DNA of 64,000 nucleotides, from positions 62,001 through 126,000 of the forward strand of contig NZ_MJGC01000110.1 of assembly GCF_001746915.1 (NCBI RefSeq), read 5' to 3'. The notes beneath the pieces were generated by a model. The model saw only the letters and a program-made list of their open reading frames with translations. It did no database searches and was not told the origin of the DNA. This document shows positions 26,345 to 34,805 of this stretch, in pieces. The stretch is from Desertifilum tharense IPPAS B-1220. Its GTDB lineage: Bacteria; Cyanobacteriota; Cyanobacteriia; Cyanobacteriales; Desertifilaceae. Position 1 is the stretch's first letter, and each line of letters opens with the position of its first letter. The position numbers were made by a program, and so were the translations under genes.

Positions 26345-27286
26345 ATGCAGACCCGATTGAGACAGCCCCAAACCCAACCTATCTCCCTTGTCGCCTACGA
26401 TTTGTGGAAGGAATATGGCGATCGCACAGTCGTCCAGGGTGTTAGCTTTACTCTAAATCCTGGGGAAGTTCTCGGCGTACTCGGCCCCAATGGTGCAGGC
26501 AAGACAACGACTGTGGGGATGCTTTACGGTTCCGTGCTTCCCACGCGAGGGTTTGTGCAAATTGGCGATTACCAAGTGCAAAATCAAGGACGCGAAGCCC
26601 GTTCTTACTTGGGAATTGTCACCCAGGAAGATAACCTCGATCCAGACTTTACCGTTTTTGAAAACCTTTTACACTTTGCCCATCACTACCGGATTACCGG
26701 AAATGCGGCCCGTGCTAGAGCCAGCGAGCTGCTTGCTCAGGTGAATTTACAAGATTATGCCAAAAATCAGGTAGATGAGCTTTCAGGGGGCATGAAGCGG
26801 CGTTTAGTGCTGGCTAGAGCGCTTATTAATCAACCCTCGATTATCTTTTTGGATGAACCGACAACAGGACTCGATCCCGATGCGCGTCAGGACTTTTGGA
26901 AACTGGTGACGCAACTCAAACAGGGGGGTGCAGGCGTGTTGCTGACGACTCATTACATGGATGAGGCGCAACGCTTGTGCGATCGCCTATTGTTGATGCA
27001 ACATGGGCGAGTGGTAGATGAGGGGACGCCTACCGAATTGATTGAACGTACGGTAGGTAAGGAAGTTATAGAAGTTGAAGGCGTTGACGAACAGCAGTTA
27101 CAGCAACTTGCCAGTCAATATCAAACTTGGTATCGCTCTTTTGGCAGTGGCTATTTATTAGGTTTACCCGATAATGCGATTTGGGAACAACTAACGCATT
27201 TAAATGCGCCTTCTCTTTCTCGTCGCCCAACGAATTTAGAGGATGTTTTTCTCCGACTCACTGGCGAATCTTTAGCCCAGCCTTAA
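26345..27286 (+). CDS. ABC transporter ATP-binding protein (NodI/ABC-2 exporter type)
   Basis: 313 aa. Walker A GPNGAGKTT, signature LSGGMKRRL, Walker B IIFLDEPTTGLDP and switch-loop LLTTHYMDEA are all intact. The C-terminal about 90 residues resemble the DUF4162 domain of NodI/DrrA-type exporters. It pairs with the ABC-2 permease at 27882, and the two should form a homodimeric exporter; the substrate is unknown (drugs, lipids or polysaccharides in this family). A Uma2 gene separates the two components. Confidence 0.94.
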   Translation: MQTRLRQPQTQPISLVAYDLWKEYGDRTVVQGVSFTLNPGEVLGVLGPNGAGKTTTVGMLYGSVLPTRGFVQIGDYQVQNQGREARSYLGIVTQEDNLDPDFTVFENLLHFAHHYRITGNAARARASELLAQVNLQDYAKNQVDELSGGMKRRLVLARALINQPSIIFLDEPTTGLDPDARQDFWKLVTQLKQGGAGVLLTTHYMDEAQRLCDRLLLMQHGRVVDEGTPTELIERTVGKEVIEVEGVDEQQLQQLASQYQTWYRSFGSGYLLGLPDNAIWEQLTHLNAPSLSRRPTNLEDVFLRLTGESLAQP

Positions 27287-27316
27287 GTCGCACTCGCTGT
27301 CAGGAGTTTAAGCGTT

Positions 27317-27859
27317 ATGACGCGATTATTTACCGTTGATGAGTTTCAACGTATGGCAGATGTCGGTATTTTAACCGAGCGCGATCGCGTTGAACTCATT
27401 GAAGGAGAAATTATCCAAATGGCTGCTATTGGAACCCGTCATGCGGCTTGTGTTAGACGCTTAATTAGACTCTTTTCAGATACCTTGAGCGATCGCGTTT
27501 TAATTGATGCTCAACATCCAGTAGAATTAGAACCTTTTTCGTTACCTCAGCCGGATATTGCTTTGCTCAGGTTGCGTGACGATCTCTATGAAAGCGAACA
27601 CCCTCAACCAGAAGATGTTTTACTGATTGTTGAAGTTACCGATACCCCCGTTGATAGCGATCGCAATCTCAAAATCCCCCTTTATGCTAGAACCGGAATT
27701 GTCGAAGTTTGGCTCATTAATTTAAACCAGAATTGTATTGAAGTCTACCGTCAACCAACGGCTCAAGGTTATCAAGAAATTCAGATTTGTCAGCCCAATC
27801 AAACCCTGACGCTGCAAGCTTTTCCTGAATTTAGCGTCCAGTGCGATCGCATCCTTTAA
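27317..27859 (+). CDS. Uma2 family endonuclease-fold protein (DUF820), 180 aa
   Basis: The typical Uma2 start (TVDEFQRMADVGILTERDRVELIEGEIIQMA) and the PD-(D/E)XK core are visible: QPDIALL, EDVLLIVEVTDTPVDSDRNLK and YARTGIVEVWLINL. The catalytic Asp, Glu and Lys are present. The biochemical role of these very numerous cyanobacterial proteins is unproven. The gene sits 30 bases after the ABC ATPase and 22 before the permease, so it is cotranscribed with the exporter. It is probably an insertion into the operon. Confidence 0.92.
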   Translation: MTRLFTVDEFQRMADVGILTERDRVELIEGEIIQMAAIGTRHAACVRRLIRLFSDTLSDRVLIDAQHPVELEPFSLPQPDIALLRLRDDLYESEHPQPEDVLLIVEVTDTPVDSDRNLKIPLYARTGIVEVWLINLNQNCIEVYRQPTAQGYQEIQICQPNQTLTLQAFPEFSVQCDRIL

Positions 27860-27881
27860 GTTTTACTCAATCCTAACAGTT

Positions 27882-28661
27882 ATGAAAGGAAAATCTGTCA
27901 CCCTTTGGGGCATCTATTCAGTTTGGCATCGTCATGCCAAGGTTTATCAAAGTAACTGGCTATTTAGTTGTTTGCCCCCTATTTCCGAACCGATTATTTA
28001 TTTAGTGGCTTTCGGTTATGGGTTAACGCCTTTAATTGGCGATGTTGTTTATGAAGGAGAAACGATTAGTTATTTGGCTTTTATTGCGCCGGGAATGATG
28101 GCGGTTGGCGTGTTATTTCAATCTTTTTTTGAAGGGGCTTTTGGCAGCTTTATCCGCTTAAGTTTTCAAAAAACTTGGCAAGCCTTATTAACTGCCCCTC
28201 TGAGTTATACTGAGGTTTTTCTGGGCGATTGGTTTTGGGCAGCGACTAAAGGGATTATTGCCGGATTATTAACAGGAGTTGTGGCTGTTATCTGGGGGCT
28301 GTATTCGGGTTGGAACTTGTTGATTTCTTTACCCTTAATTATCTTGGGTAGCTTAGTCTTTAGTGCCTGCGGTTTATTAACGGCTGGCTGCGTGCAAAAG
28401 ATTGACCATATTAATATTCCCATCTTCCTGTTTGTGGTGCCCATGTTTACGATTTGCGGAACCTACTTTCCCAGGGAAACCTTACCGCCTTTAGTAGGTA
28501 AAATTGCCGGAATTTTGCCGCTGGCTTCTCTGGTAGACTTGTTACGCTGGCCCTTGGGATTGCCGGAATACTGGCCTTTATCTTTATTGTGGCTGATCTC
28601 TTGGATGGTTCTTTTTAGCCTATTGGCTTGGCGGAAGATTCTGCCGATATTGTTGCATTAG
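27882..28661 (+). CDS. ABC-2 type transporter permease (NodJ-like)
   Basis: 259 aa with six membrane segments. Contains the ABC-2 permease sequence FIAPGMMAVGVLFQSFFEGAFG and the C-terminal CGTYFPRETLPPLVGKIAGILPL motif of the NodJ/DrrB family. It forms the membrane part of the exporter with the ATPase at 26345. The stop codon overlaps the stop of the convergent gene at 28658 (shared TTAG). Confidence 0.92.
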   Translation: MKGKSVTLWGIYSVWHRHAKVYQSNWLFSCLPPISEPIIYLVAFGYGLTPLIGDVVYEGETISYLAFIAPGMMAVGVLFQSFFEGAFGSFIRLSFQKTWQALLTAPLSYTEVFLGDWFWAATKGIIAGLLTGVVAVIWGLYSGWNLLISLPLIILGSLVFSACGLLTAGCVQKIDHINIPIFLFVVPMFTICGTYFPRETLPPLVGKIAGILPLASLVDLLRWPLGLPEYWPLSLLWLISWMVLFSLLAWRKILPILLH

Positions 28662-29149
28662 ACTGAAACCCATTGTTGCAGGAGAGCGATCGCGCTTTCA
28701 ACCGTTTCAACGACTTGAATGCCTGTAGGCGCAAGTTTGCTAAAAAAGACTTGAGTTTCGCGATCGCATCCTAGCAAAATCACCCGCTTTTGGCTTTTAA
28801 TCGCCAAAGCCACCTCCGAAGCCGTACCCGCCCCCATTCCGCAAGCCACAATCCCATCGCAAGAGAGAATATTGATATTATTGCGAGCATTGCCCAGATC
28901 GGTGACGATCGCAATATCTACCGCCTCCGAGACTGAAGCGCGATCGCCGTTTGGTAAAATACCAATCGTTAAACCCTGTTTTGACTTAGCACCGCGACTA
29001 GCCGCATCCATCACGCCGACATTACGCCCTCCCGTCAGTAAAACCCATCCCTGTTGGGCAATTTGTTTTCCCAATTCCCAGGCGTTTTCTAAATCTTGGG
29101 GCGTTGCGCCCTTCCCCGGCCCCATAACCCCGATAATGATTTTTGGCAT
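28658..29149 (-). CDS. TIGR00725-type SLOG/LOG-fold protein, 163 aa
   Basis: Rossmann-like nucleotide-binding protein: the N-terminal IIIGVMGPGKGAT, the middle VLLTGGRNVGVMDAASRGAK and the glycine-rich CGMGAGTASEVALAIKS fit TIGR00725, related to the lysine decarboxylase-like/LOG and molybdopterin-carrier SLOG families. It lacks the PGGxGTxxE motif of cytokinin phosphoribohydrolases (here GMGAGTASE), so LOG activity cannot be assumed. Substrate unknown. It is convergent with the exporter permease. Confidence 0.88.
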   Translation of the reverse strand: MPKIIIGVMGPGKGATPQDLENAWELGKQIAQQGWVLLTGGRNVGVMDAASRGAKSKQGLTIGILPNGDRASVSEAVDIAIVTDLGNARNNINILSCDGIVACGMGAGTASEVALAIKSQKRVILLGCDRETQVFFSKLAPTGIQVVETVESAIALLQQWVSV

Positions 29150-29275
29150 AGATTATTGATAGATAGATTTGGTGACGGTTAGTATATCGGAGTAGCTATA
29201 ACGGTTAAGACCAGCACAAAATTAACCTGACTGGTTTTCGACTCAGAACTTTTCACTTGGGTTGCGATCGCTGTG

Positions 29276-30205
29276 ATGTCTAACGTCCAAGTTTCAGTAA
29301 TTGTACCGATTTATAATGGTGAGGCTGACTTACCGGAACTGTTGGCAGGTTTGCGATCGCAATCTTACCCCGCCGATCGCACCGAGTTGATTATTGTAGA
29401 TAATGCCAGCCGCGATCGCACCTTGGCAATCCTCAAAGACAGCGCCGAGCAAATTCCTAACCTGCAAGTCAAAAGCGAGAACGAGATTCAAAGTTCCTAC
29501 GCCGCCCGCAATACCGGAATTAAAGCCGCGACTGGAGAAATTTTAGCGTTTACCGACGCAGATTGTCGGCCGCAGCCTGATTGGTTAGAAAACTTGGTTG
29601 CGCCGTTTTCTCAACCCCAAATTGGCATAGTTGCAGGAGAAATTCTGGCTTTCCCTGGAAATAGCCTCTTAGAACAATATGCAGACGCCCAGGAAACCCT
29701 CTCTCAAAAGCATACCCTCGCCCATCCCTTTTGTCCCTACGGTCAGACTGCCAACTTAGCCGTGCGCCGTCAAGCCTTTAACCAGGTGGGTTTATTTCGC
29801 CCGTACCTCACCACGGGGGGAGACGCCGATATCTGTTGGCGCATCCTCCAACAGACAGAGTGGCAAATTGAATTTGCCCCCAATGCCATTATTCGCCATC
29901 GCCATCGCCAAACCCTAGAGGAACTTCGCAGTCAATGGCAGCGATATGGACGTTCTAACCGCTATTTACACGAATTGCATGGCGTTGAGTTGATGCCAGA
30001 ATTATCGCTACAGGACTATATTCGCCGTTTTAGCCGTTGGGCGATCAAAGAATTACCCATCAATACCCTAAAAACGGTTTTGGGAAAAGCAACGTTTGTC
30101 GATTTGCTGAGTACGCCTTTGGGCTTGTATACTCGTCAAGCGCGATCGCAAGGACAGCGACAGGCCCAATTGTCCGAGCAAGCCCGTACAATTGAAAGAT
30201 TATAG
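29276..30205 (+). CDS. Family 2 glycosyltransferase, 309 aa
   Basis: GT-A fold: VSVIVPIYNGEADLPELLAGL at the N-terminus, LIIVDNASRDRT, the metal-binding DADC (LAFTDADCRPQPDW) and a later GGDADICWRI motif, characteristic of inverting GT2 enzymes. No membrane segment is present. Donor and acceptor are not identifiable. The ATG at 29276 is used; a GTG immediately upstream is in frame. It lies 22 bases before ispE and may be cotranscribed with it, although the pathways are unrelated. Confidence 0.9.
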   Translation: MSNVQVSVIVPIYNGEADLPELLAGLRSQSYPADRTELIIVDNASRDRTLAILKDSAEQIPNLQVKSENEIQSSYAARNTGIKAATGEILAFTDADCRPQPDWLENLVAPFSQPQIGIVAGEILAFPGNSLLEQYADAQETLSQKHTLAHPFCPYGQTANLAVRRQAFNQVGLFRPYLTTGGDADICWRILQQTEWQIEFAPNAIIRHRHRQTLEELRSQWQRYGRSNRYLHELHGVELMPELSLQDYIRRFSRWAIKELPINTLKTVLGKATFVDLLSTPLGLYTRQARSQGQRQAQLSEQARTIERL

Positions 30206-30227
30206 AAACGCTGACTGTGCAATCCCT

Positions 30228-31181
30228 ATGCGTTCTTACTCGCTTTTGGCTGCGGCAAAAATTAATCTGTATTTAGAGATCCTCGGCGATCGCCCTGACG
30301 GGTATCATCAATTAGCAATGGTGATGCAAAGCGTAGATCTTGCCGATCAAATTGATTTGCGTCCCCTAAGTTCCGATAGAATTGTGGTTCACTGCGATCG
30401 CCCAGATGTGCCTGTAGACTCTACCAATTTGGCGTATCGGGCAGCGGTGTTAATCCAACAGCAGTTTCCTGAAGCCGCAGCCCAATATGGTGGGGTAGAA
30501 ATTACCATCCACAAGCGCATCCCAATGGGGGCGGGGTTAGCGGGCGGATCGACCGATGCGGCGGCGGTGTTGTCCGGTTTAAACTTAATGTGGCAGTTAG
30601 GCCTCACCCAAGGAGAGTTACAAACCCTAGGGGAAAGTTTAGGATCGGATGTCCCCTTTTGTATTATGGGGGGAACCGCCTTAGTGACGGGACGAGGGGA
30701 ACAGCTATCGCCGCTACCTGACTTAGACTCGCTGTATGTCGTGTTGGGGAAATATCGGTCGATTTCCGTATCTACGGCTTGGGCCTATTCTACCTATAGA
30801 CAACAGTATAGCGATCGCTATATCCGCGATCCGCAAGGTCTGCAAACTGCCCATTATCAAGTCCATTCTGGCCCAATGGTGAGCGCGATCGCCCATAAAG
30901 ATAGCCTGAAAATTGGACAAGAACTCCATAACGACTTTGAAAAGATCGTTTTTCCCCAATATCCGGAATTAGTCGCCCTGCGAGACGCCATGCAAGCGGC
31001 GGGCGTTTTGGGGGCGCTGATGTCGGGTTCGGGTTCGACGGTGTTTGGCTTAACCGAGTCTCGCGCCCAAGCCGAAATCGTGCAACAAACCGTAAGACAA
31101 GCCTTACCCAATCCCGATCTAGACTTATGGATAGCCCAGTTTTCACCCACAGGGATTCGCTTGGGAACGCTGGCGGGTTGA
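30228..31181 (+). CDS. ispE: 4-diphosphocytidyl-2-C-methyl-D-erythritol kinase
   Basis: GHMP kinase of the MEP isoprenoid pathway; it phosphorylates CDP-ME, supplying precursors for carotenoids, chlorophyll phytyl chains and quinones. The N-terminus SYSLLAAAKINLYLEILGDRPDGYH and the ATP-binding loop IPMGAGLAGGSTDAAA are diagnostic, and a C-terminal LMSGSGSTVFG motif is present. Length 317 aa is normal. The ATG at 30228 is chosen over an upstream TTG at 30192 that would overlap the preceding gene. The DUF3082 gene follows 28 bases later, a linkage I recall from other cyanobacteria. Confidence 0.96.
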   Translation: MRSYSLLAAAKINLYLEILGDRPDGYHQLAMVMQSVDLADQIDLRPLSSDRIVVHCDRPDVPVDSTNLAYRAAVLIQQQFPEAAAQYGGVEITIHKRIPMGAGLAGGSTDAAAVLSGLNLMWQLGLTQGELQTLGESLGSDVPFCIMGGTALVTGRGEQLSPLPDLDSLYVVLGKYRSISVSTAWAYSTYRQQYSDRYIRDPQGLQTAHYQVHSGPMVSAIAHKDSLKIGQELHNDFEKIVFPQYPELVALRDAMQAAGVLGALMSGSGSTVFGLTESRAQAEIVQQTVRQALPNPDLDLWIAQFSPTGIRLGTLAG

Positions 31182-31209
31182 AAGCAACGTTTGTTTAGGT
31201 TAATCCAAA

Positions 31210-31521
31210 ATGTCCGATCCAAACTTATCCCCCCAACCTCAATCTCCCCAAAAGGCAACCCCCTTGCGGTGTTTAACCGGGGCTGTCATTAGCGGCGCGA
31301 TCGCCACCGCTTTATACTGGCTAACGGGTTCAATTGTGCAAACCTTTGCCAACAAACCCATTCACTCCGATAATCCGCTTACGATTAATTTAGCGGCTGC
31401 CGTTCGGACTTTGGTGATTGGCATGGGCTTTTTAGGAACGGGGATTTTTGCAGTGGCTACCCTCGGCTTAGTCGCCTTAGCCATTCAACTGCTGATTCAA
31501 CGTCCCTCTGCAACGGATTGA
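31210..31521 (+). CDS. DUF3082 family membrane protein, 103 aa
   Basis: Two membrane segments: residues about 22-45 (LTGAVISGAIATALYWLTGSI) and 65-95 (VRTLVIGMGFLGTGIFAVATLGLVALAIQLLI), after a Pro/Gln-rich hydrophilic N-terminus. The pattern fits the cyanobacterial DUF3082 family. It is probably in an operon with ispE. Function unknown. The gene ends four bases before the stop of the convergent GGDEF-EAL gene. Confidence 0.85.
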   Translation: MSDPNLSPQPQSPQKATPLRCLTGAVISGAIATALYWLTGSIVQTFANKPIHSDNPLTINLAAAVRTLVIGMGFLGTGIFAVATLGLVALAIQLLIQRPSATD

Positions 31522-31524
31522 GAC

Positions 31525-33645
31525 TTACCATTGGGGCGAGGCTTCCAGCAAAGCCCTCGCATCCTCGCTTTTTAGCGGCTTAGAGAATAAATAGCCTTGC
31601 CCATAGTCGCAATGTAACGCCCAAAGCTGTACTAACTGTTCTTCAGTTTCCACGCCTTCAGCCGTCACGTACATCCCTAAATTATTGCCTAGGGAAATAA
31701 TGGCTCGGACAATTTCCGAACTTTCTTCATCTACCCCTAAATTCGTTACAAACGACTTATCCACCTTCAGCATATTGATCGGAAAGCGCTGTAAATACGA
31801 TAGCGAAGAGTAACCCGTACCAAAATCATCAATGCAGAGGTGAATCGTCTGGGCGCGTAACTGTTCTAGCAAACTTGCCGCTGCGTCGGCATTCTCCATC
31901 AAAACGCTTTCGGTAATCTCTAGCTTTAAGCTACCCGGTTCGAGTGCCACCTCTTGCAAAATCTGGCTGACTTGTTCGCTAAAGTCAGGATGAGAGAGTT
32001 GCGTGCTAGAAATATTCACGCTCATGGTTAAGGGGGGATAGGTGGCAAACTCTGTCTGCCATTGTTGCAGTTGCAAGCACGCTTGACGCAGCACCCAAGC
32101 GCCCAAGGGAATAATTAGGCCGGTTTCTTCGGTTGTCGTGATAAACTCGCTGGGCGAGACAAACCCTCGTTCGGGATGATGCCAGCGAACTAAGGCTTCA
32201 AACCCGGCAATCCGACCCGTGTCGAGGGCAATAATGGGTTGATAGTAGACTTGGAATTCCTGACGCTGTACAGCCCGTCGCAGATCGTTTTCGAGTTGCA
32301 AAAGGGCGATGGTGCTGGCGTGCATGGTGGCGTCAAAGACTTCGTGACGCCCTCTGCCTTGGGCTTTGGCGCGGTAGAGGGCAATATCGGCATCTCGCAG
32401 GAGGGTTTCGGGTTGGGAGGTGCGGGGGGAGGGAAAGGTGATGCCAATGCTAACGGTAGTGAAGACTTCGTGAAAGGTGCGCGAGGGGGTTTCCGACTCG
32501 GCGAGAGGGCTGCCATACAGGTGGAAGGGCGAACGGAAGAGTTCGTGCAGGCGTTCGGCGATCGCGATCGCTTCATTTCTATCGTGCAGGCGATCGAGGA
32601 GAATGGCAAATTCATCGCCGCCGAGTCGAGCAACGGTATCGTTTGCCCCATTGATGCCAATGTTGCGCGGTAGAATGGCGCTTTCTAGGCGGCGGGCAAT
32701 CATTTGTAGCAGTTGATCGCCCACTAGATGACCTAGACTATCGTTGATTAATTTAAATCGATCGAGGTCTAGAAAGAGCAGGGCGAAGGGATAGGATTTG
32801 TGGGCGGTTCGGGCGTAACGCTGGTTCTGTTCGACGGCTTGCTTGAGGCGTTCCATGAATAAGGTGCGGTTGGGCAAGCCGGTGAGTTCGTCGTGGAGGG
32901 CTTCGTGCAGCAGCTTGGCTTCTGATTGTTTGTAGTCGGTGATTTCGTGGCCGTAGAGGTAGACAATTTCTGTACGGTTGCAGGGTTGGTACAGCCAGCG
33001 AAAGGTGCGTTGGTTAAAGCTGACTTCGATGCGTTCGCGATATTGTTGGCTGGCTAGACAGGCTTGTACGAGTTGGATGTGAAACCGAGGGAACAGTTGG
33101 GCAATCTCGATATTGAGTTGCTGGCTGAGGGTTTGGGCGGCTTGGTTGAGGGCGATCGCTTCTCCGCTGGCGTTACAGGCAACAATGGGATGGGGGTTCA
33201 CTTGGGCGGCGCGGGCTAGCAGTTGGGGGGGATGCAGTTGGCGCGAGGCTTGTCTAGCTAGGGTTTGCAGGAGTTCTGCTTGTTCGGGTTCCCAGGCGTG
33301 GGGAATGCGATCGCAAGCCACGATTTCGCCCAATGGCTGATGGCGATCGTCCAGTAAGGGCAGGCGGACGATGAATTGCAGGATGTTACCTCCTGCTAGG
33401 TTGCTAGCCCTCAAGCGATCGATGGGGGTGTTTTCAACCAGGCGTTGGGCGAGTTCCCCTAGTTCATCTGTGACGGCGGGAAACTGAAACCATTCGCGAT
33501 CCTGCAAATGCAGTAAGGCGACTGGTGTTTGGCAAATGTGGCGGACAAGTCTCAATAAGTCTTCGATAATGGCTCGACGATCTTCACCGGGCGACAGGCT
33601 TTCTTGAGGCGTCACCGCTTGCGAGCGGGGAAGTTGCGGCATCAT
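31525..33645 (-). CDS. GAF/PAS-GGDEF-EAL cyclic-di-GMP protein, 706 aa
   Basis: A GAF-like segment (about residues 20-135), a PAS-like segment (about 150-240), GGDEF (about 260-420, intact GGDEF near 338) and EAL (about 450-700, EALVRWHHPERG near 482; DDFGTGYSSL; VDKSFV). Both catalytic motifs are complete, so it may make and degrade c-di-GMP. The product-inhibition site is not conserved: the RxxD expected five residues before GGDEF is GAND. There is no membrane segment, so it is cytoplasmic, with ligand or redox sensing likely through the N-terminal domains. Single gene, convergent with the DUF3082 gene. Confidence 0.93.
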   Translation of the reverse strand: MMPQLPRSQAVTPQESLSPGEDRRAIIEDLLRLVRHICQTPVALLHLQDREWFQFPAVTDELGELAQRLVENTPIDRLRASNLAGGNILQFIVRLPLLDDRHQPLGEIVACDRIPHAWEPEQAELLQTLARQASRQLHPPQLLARAAQVNPHPIVACNASGEAIALNQAAQTLSQQLNIEIAQLFPRFHIQLVQACLASQQYRERIEVSFNQRTFRWLYQPCNRTEIVYLYGHEITDYKQSEAKLLHEALHDELTGLPNRTLFMERLKQAVEQNQRYARTAHKSYPFALLFLDLDRFKLINDSLGHLVGDQLLQMIARRLESAILPRNIGINGANDTVARLGGDEFAILLDRLHDRNEAIAIAERLHELFRSPFHLYGSPLAESETPSRTFHEVFTTVSIGITFPSPRTSQPETLLRDADIALYRAKAQGRGRHEVFDATMHASTIALLQLENDLRRAVQRQEFQVYYQPIIALDTGRIAGFEALVRWHHPERGFVSPSEFITTTEETGLIIPLGAWVLRQACLQLQQWQTEFATYPPLTMSVNISSTQLSHPDFSEQVSQILQEVALEPGSLKLEITESVLMENADAAASLLEQLRAQTIHLCIDDFGTGYSSLSYLQRFPINMLKVDKSFVTNLGVDEESSEIVRAIISLGNNLGMYVTAEGVETEEQLVQLWALHCDYGQGYLFSKPLKSEDARALLEASPQW

Positions 33646-33982
33646 CCAAATTAGGGGTTAGTAAGTGAGGAAGAGGAACAATCGGACTGCACAGAACTTA
33701 CCCATCTTTTCGGTTAATTTGCAAATCGTCAATAGGGGAGATAGCCAACACGATTGACTCAAACGCGCTGAGACTCTATTGTCTCCTGAGCGCTGCTTTG
33801 TCTTAAACCCTGATTAAATATTGAAAGCCGATCGCTCTCTCTCAAGAGGGTTACAGATCTAAGAAAGATTGATAATGTATCTATTTCTAAGTTCTTCCTC
33901 TAGAAAGAGGCTACGATTGGGCTTAGTTTTTATCATGAATAGTAGCAATCAAACACGTATAAAATTTAAGTGGACTAAAGTT
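33646..33982. other. 337-base divergent intergenic region
   Basis: Lies between the GGDEF-EAL gene and a small acidic-protein gene transcribed away from it, so it should hold both promoters. A small hairpin CCTCTagaaAGAGG is visible near 33897-33910. The frame of the following gene is open back to 33869, but this part is not coding-like. Confidence 0.4.
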
Positions 33983-34297
33983 ATGGATGAAAATATTAAA
34001 GAACTCCACCGCGATACTCAAGCGACTGATTCTCCCAAGCAACCCGAAAGCGGCGTTGAAGCCACTAACCCAGGCGATCGCATCGACGATCGCAAGTCCT
34101 ATGAGGAGAAGAAGCAGCAACTCGCAGTAGATGCTCCAGATATTACAGGCGATCATATCGAAGTCCCGGCTTACTTTGAGGTTGAAGAACCCGACGGCGA
34201 GAAAAAGCTTTTACACCATGTCAAGGATGCTGAAGAAATTTCTGATGTGATTCGCCAAGCCCGCGTTGATGAAAATGGCGATCGCGTCTGGTCTTAA
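33983..34297 (+). CDS. Small acidic hypothetical protein, 104 aa
   Basis: Begins MDENIKELHRDTQ at the ATG at 33983; the upstream in-frame extension to 33869 is rejected as basic and compositionally different. The protein is hydrophilic and acidic, with a disordered first half (Asp/Glu/Pro/Ser) and an ordered-looking second half containing HIEVPAYFEVEEPDGEKKLLHHVKDAEEISDVI. There is no membrane segment or cysteine. I do not recognise the family. It ends before a strong bidirectional terminator shared with ndhM. Confidence 0.7.
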   Translation: MDENIKELHRDTQATDSPKQPESGVEATNPGDRIDDRKSYEEKKQQLAVDAPDITGDHIEVPAYFEVEEPDGEKKLLHHVKDAEEISDVIRQARVDENGDRVWS

Positions 34298-34337
34298 TCC
34301 GATTGTCCTTCAGCGGGCATCAAGTTTATAAATAGAA

Positions 34338-34373
34338 CAAAGGTCAGTAAGTGTAGTTGCTTACTGACCTTTG
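34338..34373. terminator. Bidirectional terminator between the acidic-protein gene and ndhM
   Basis: CAAAGGTCAGTAAG (34338-34351) and CTTACTGACCTTTG (34360-34373) form a perfect 14-bp stem with an eight-base loop. Convergent genes lie on both sides. U-runs are short (TTT), so efficiency is inferred from stem strength and position. Confidence 0.75.
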
Positions 34374-34396
34374 ATAATCGGGACAAACTCTGAGTC

Positions 34397-34741
34397 TTAG
34401 CTGTTCGCCGACACATCCACTTGGGGTAAACCCATACTGTAGTTGCGAACGCGACTGTTGAGGTTATAGCTAATTTGCCCTTGCTGTAAGAGCGATCGCA
34501 CAAAATGCTCTAAGTCCGAACCAATTCGTCGCAAATTATACTCGTTCAAATCTTCACCTTCGTAAGCTGCGACCAACTCATCAAACTTACGGTAAACCTG
34601 CTGCAACGCTTCATCGTTCCACAGCAATTCATTATCCGGGTCAACATCCAGTGTCAGAAGATCCTCGCTGGGATTTAACTCGTTATTGGCAATCTCAGCC
34701 GTAAAGATATGGATGTGACGGGTTGTAGACTTAAGCAGCAT
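34397..34741 (-). CDS. ndhM: NAD(P)H-quinone oxidoreductase subunit M
   Basis: 114 aa, full length for the family. NdhM is an oxygenic-photosynthesis-specific subunit of the hydrophilic arm of thylakoid NDH-1, which drives cyclic electron flow and respiration. The diagnostic sequence includes LLKSTTRHIHIFTAEI, LTLDVDPDNELLWND, YNLRRIGSDLEHFVRSLLQ and the C-terminal NYSMGLPQVD. Soluble, no cofactor motif, as expected. It is upstream of nothing in its own operon; leuD follows 64 bases away in the reverse direction of reading (upstream). Confidence 0.96.
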   Translation of the reverse strand: MLLKSTTRHIHIFTAEIANNELNPSEDLLTLDVDPDNELLWNDEALQQVYRKFDELVAAYEGEDLNEYNLRRIGSDLEHFVRSLLQQGQISYNLNSRVRNYSMGLPQVDVSANS

Positions 34742-34805
34742 AGAAATGAAATCGTTAAATAGGATTGAAGCCTTGCAATCAATGGTAGCGCGATTCCAAG
34801 CGAAT

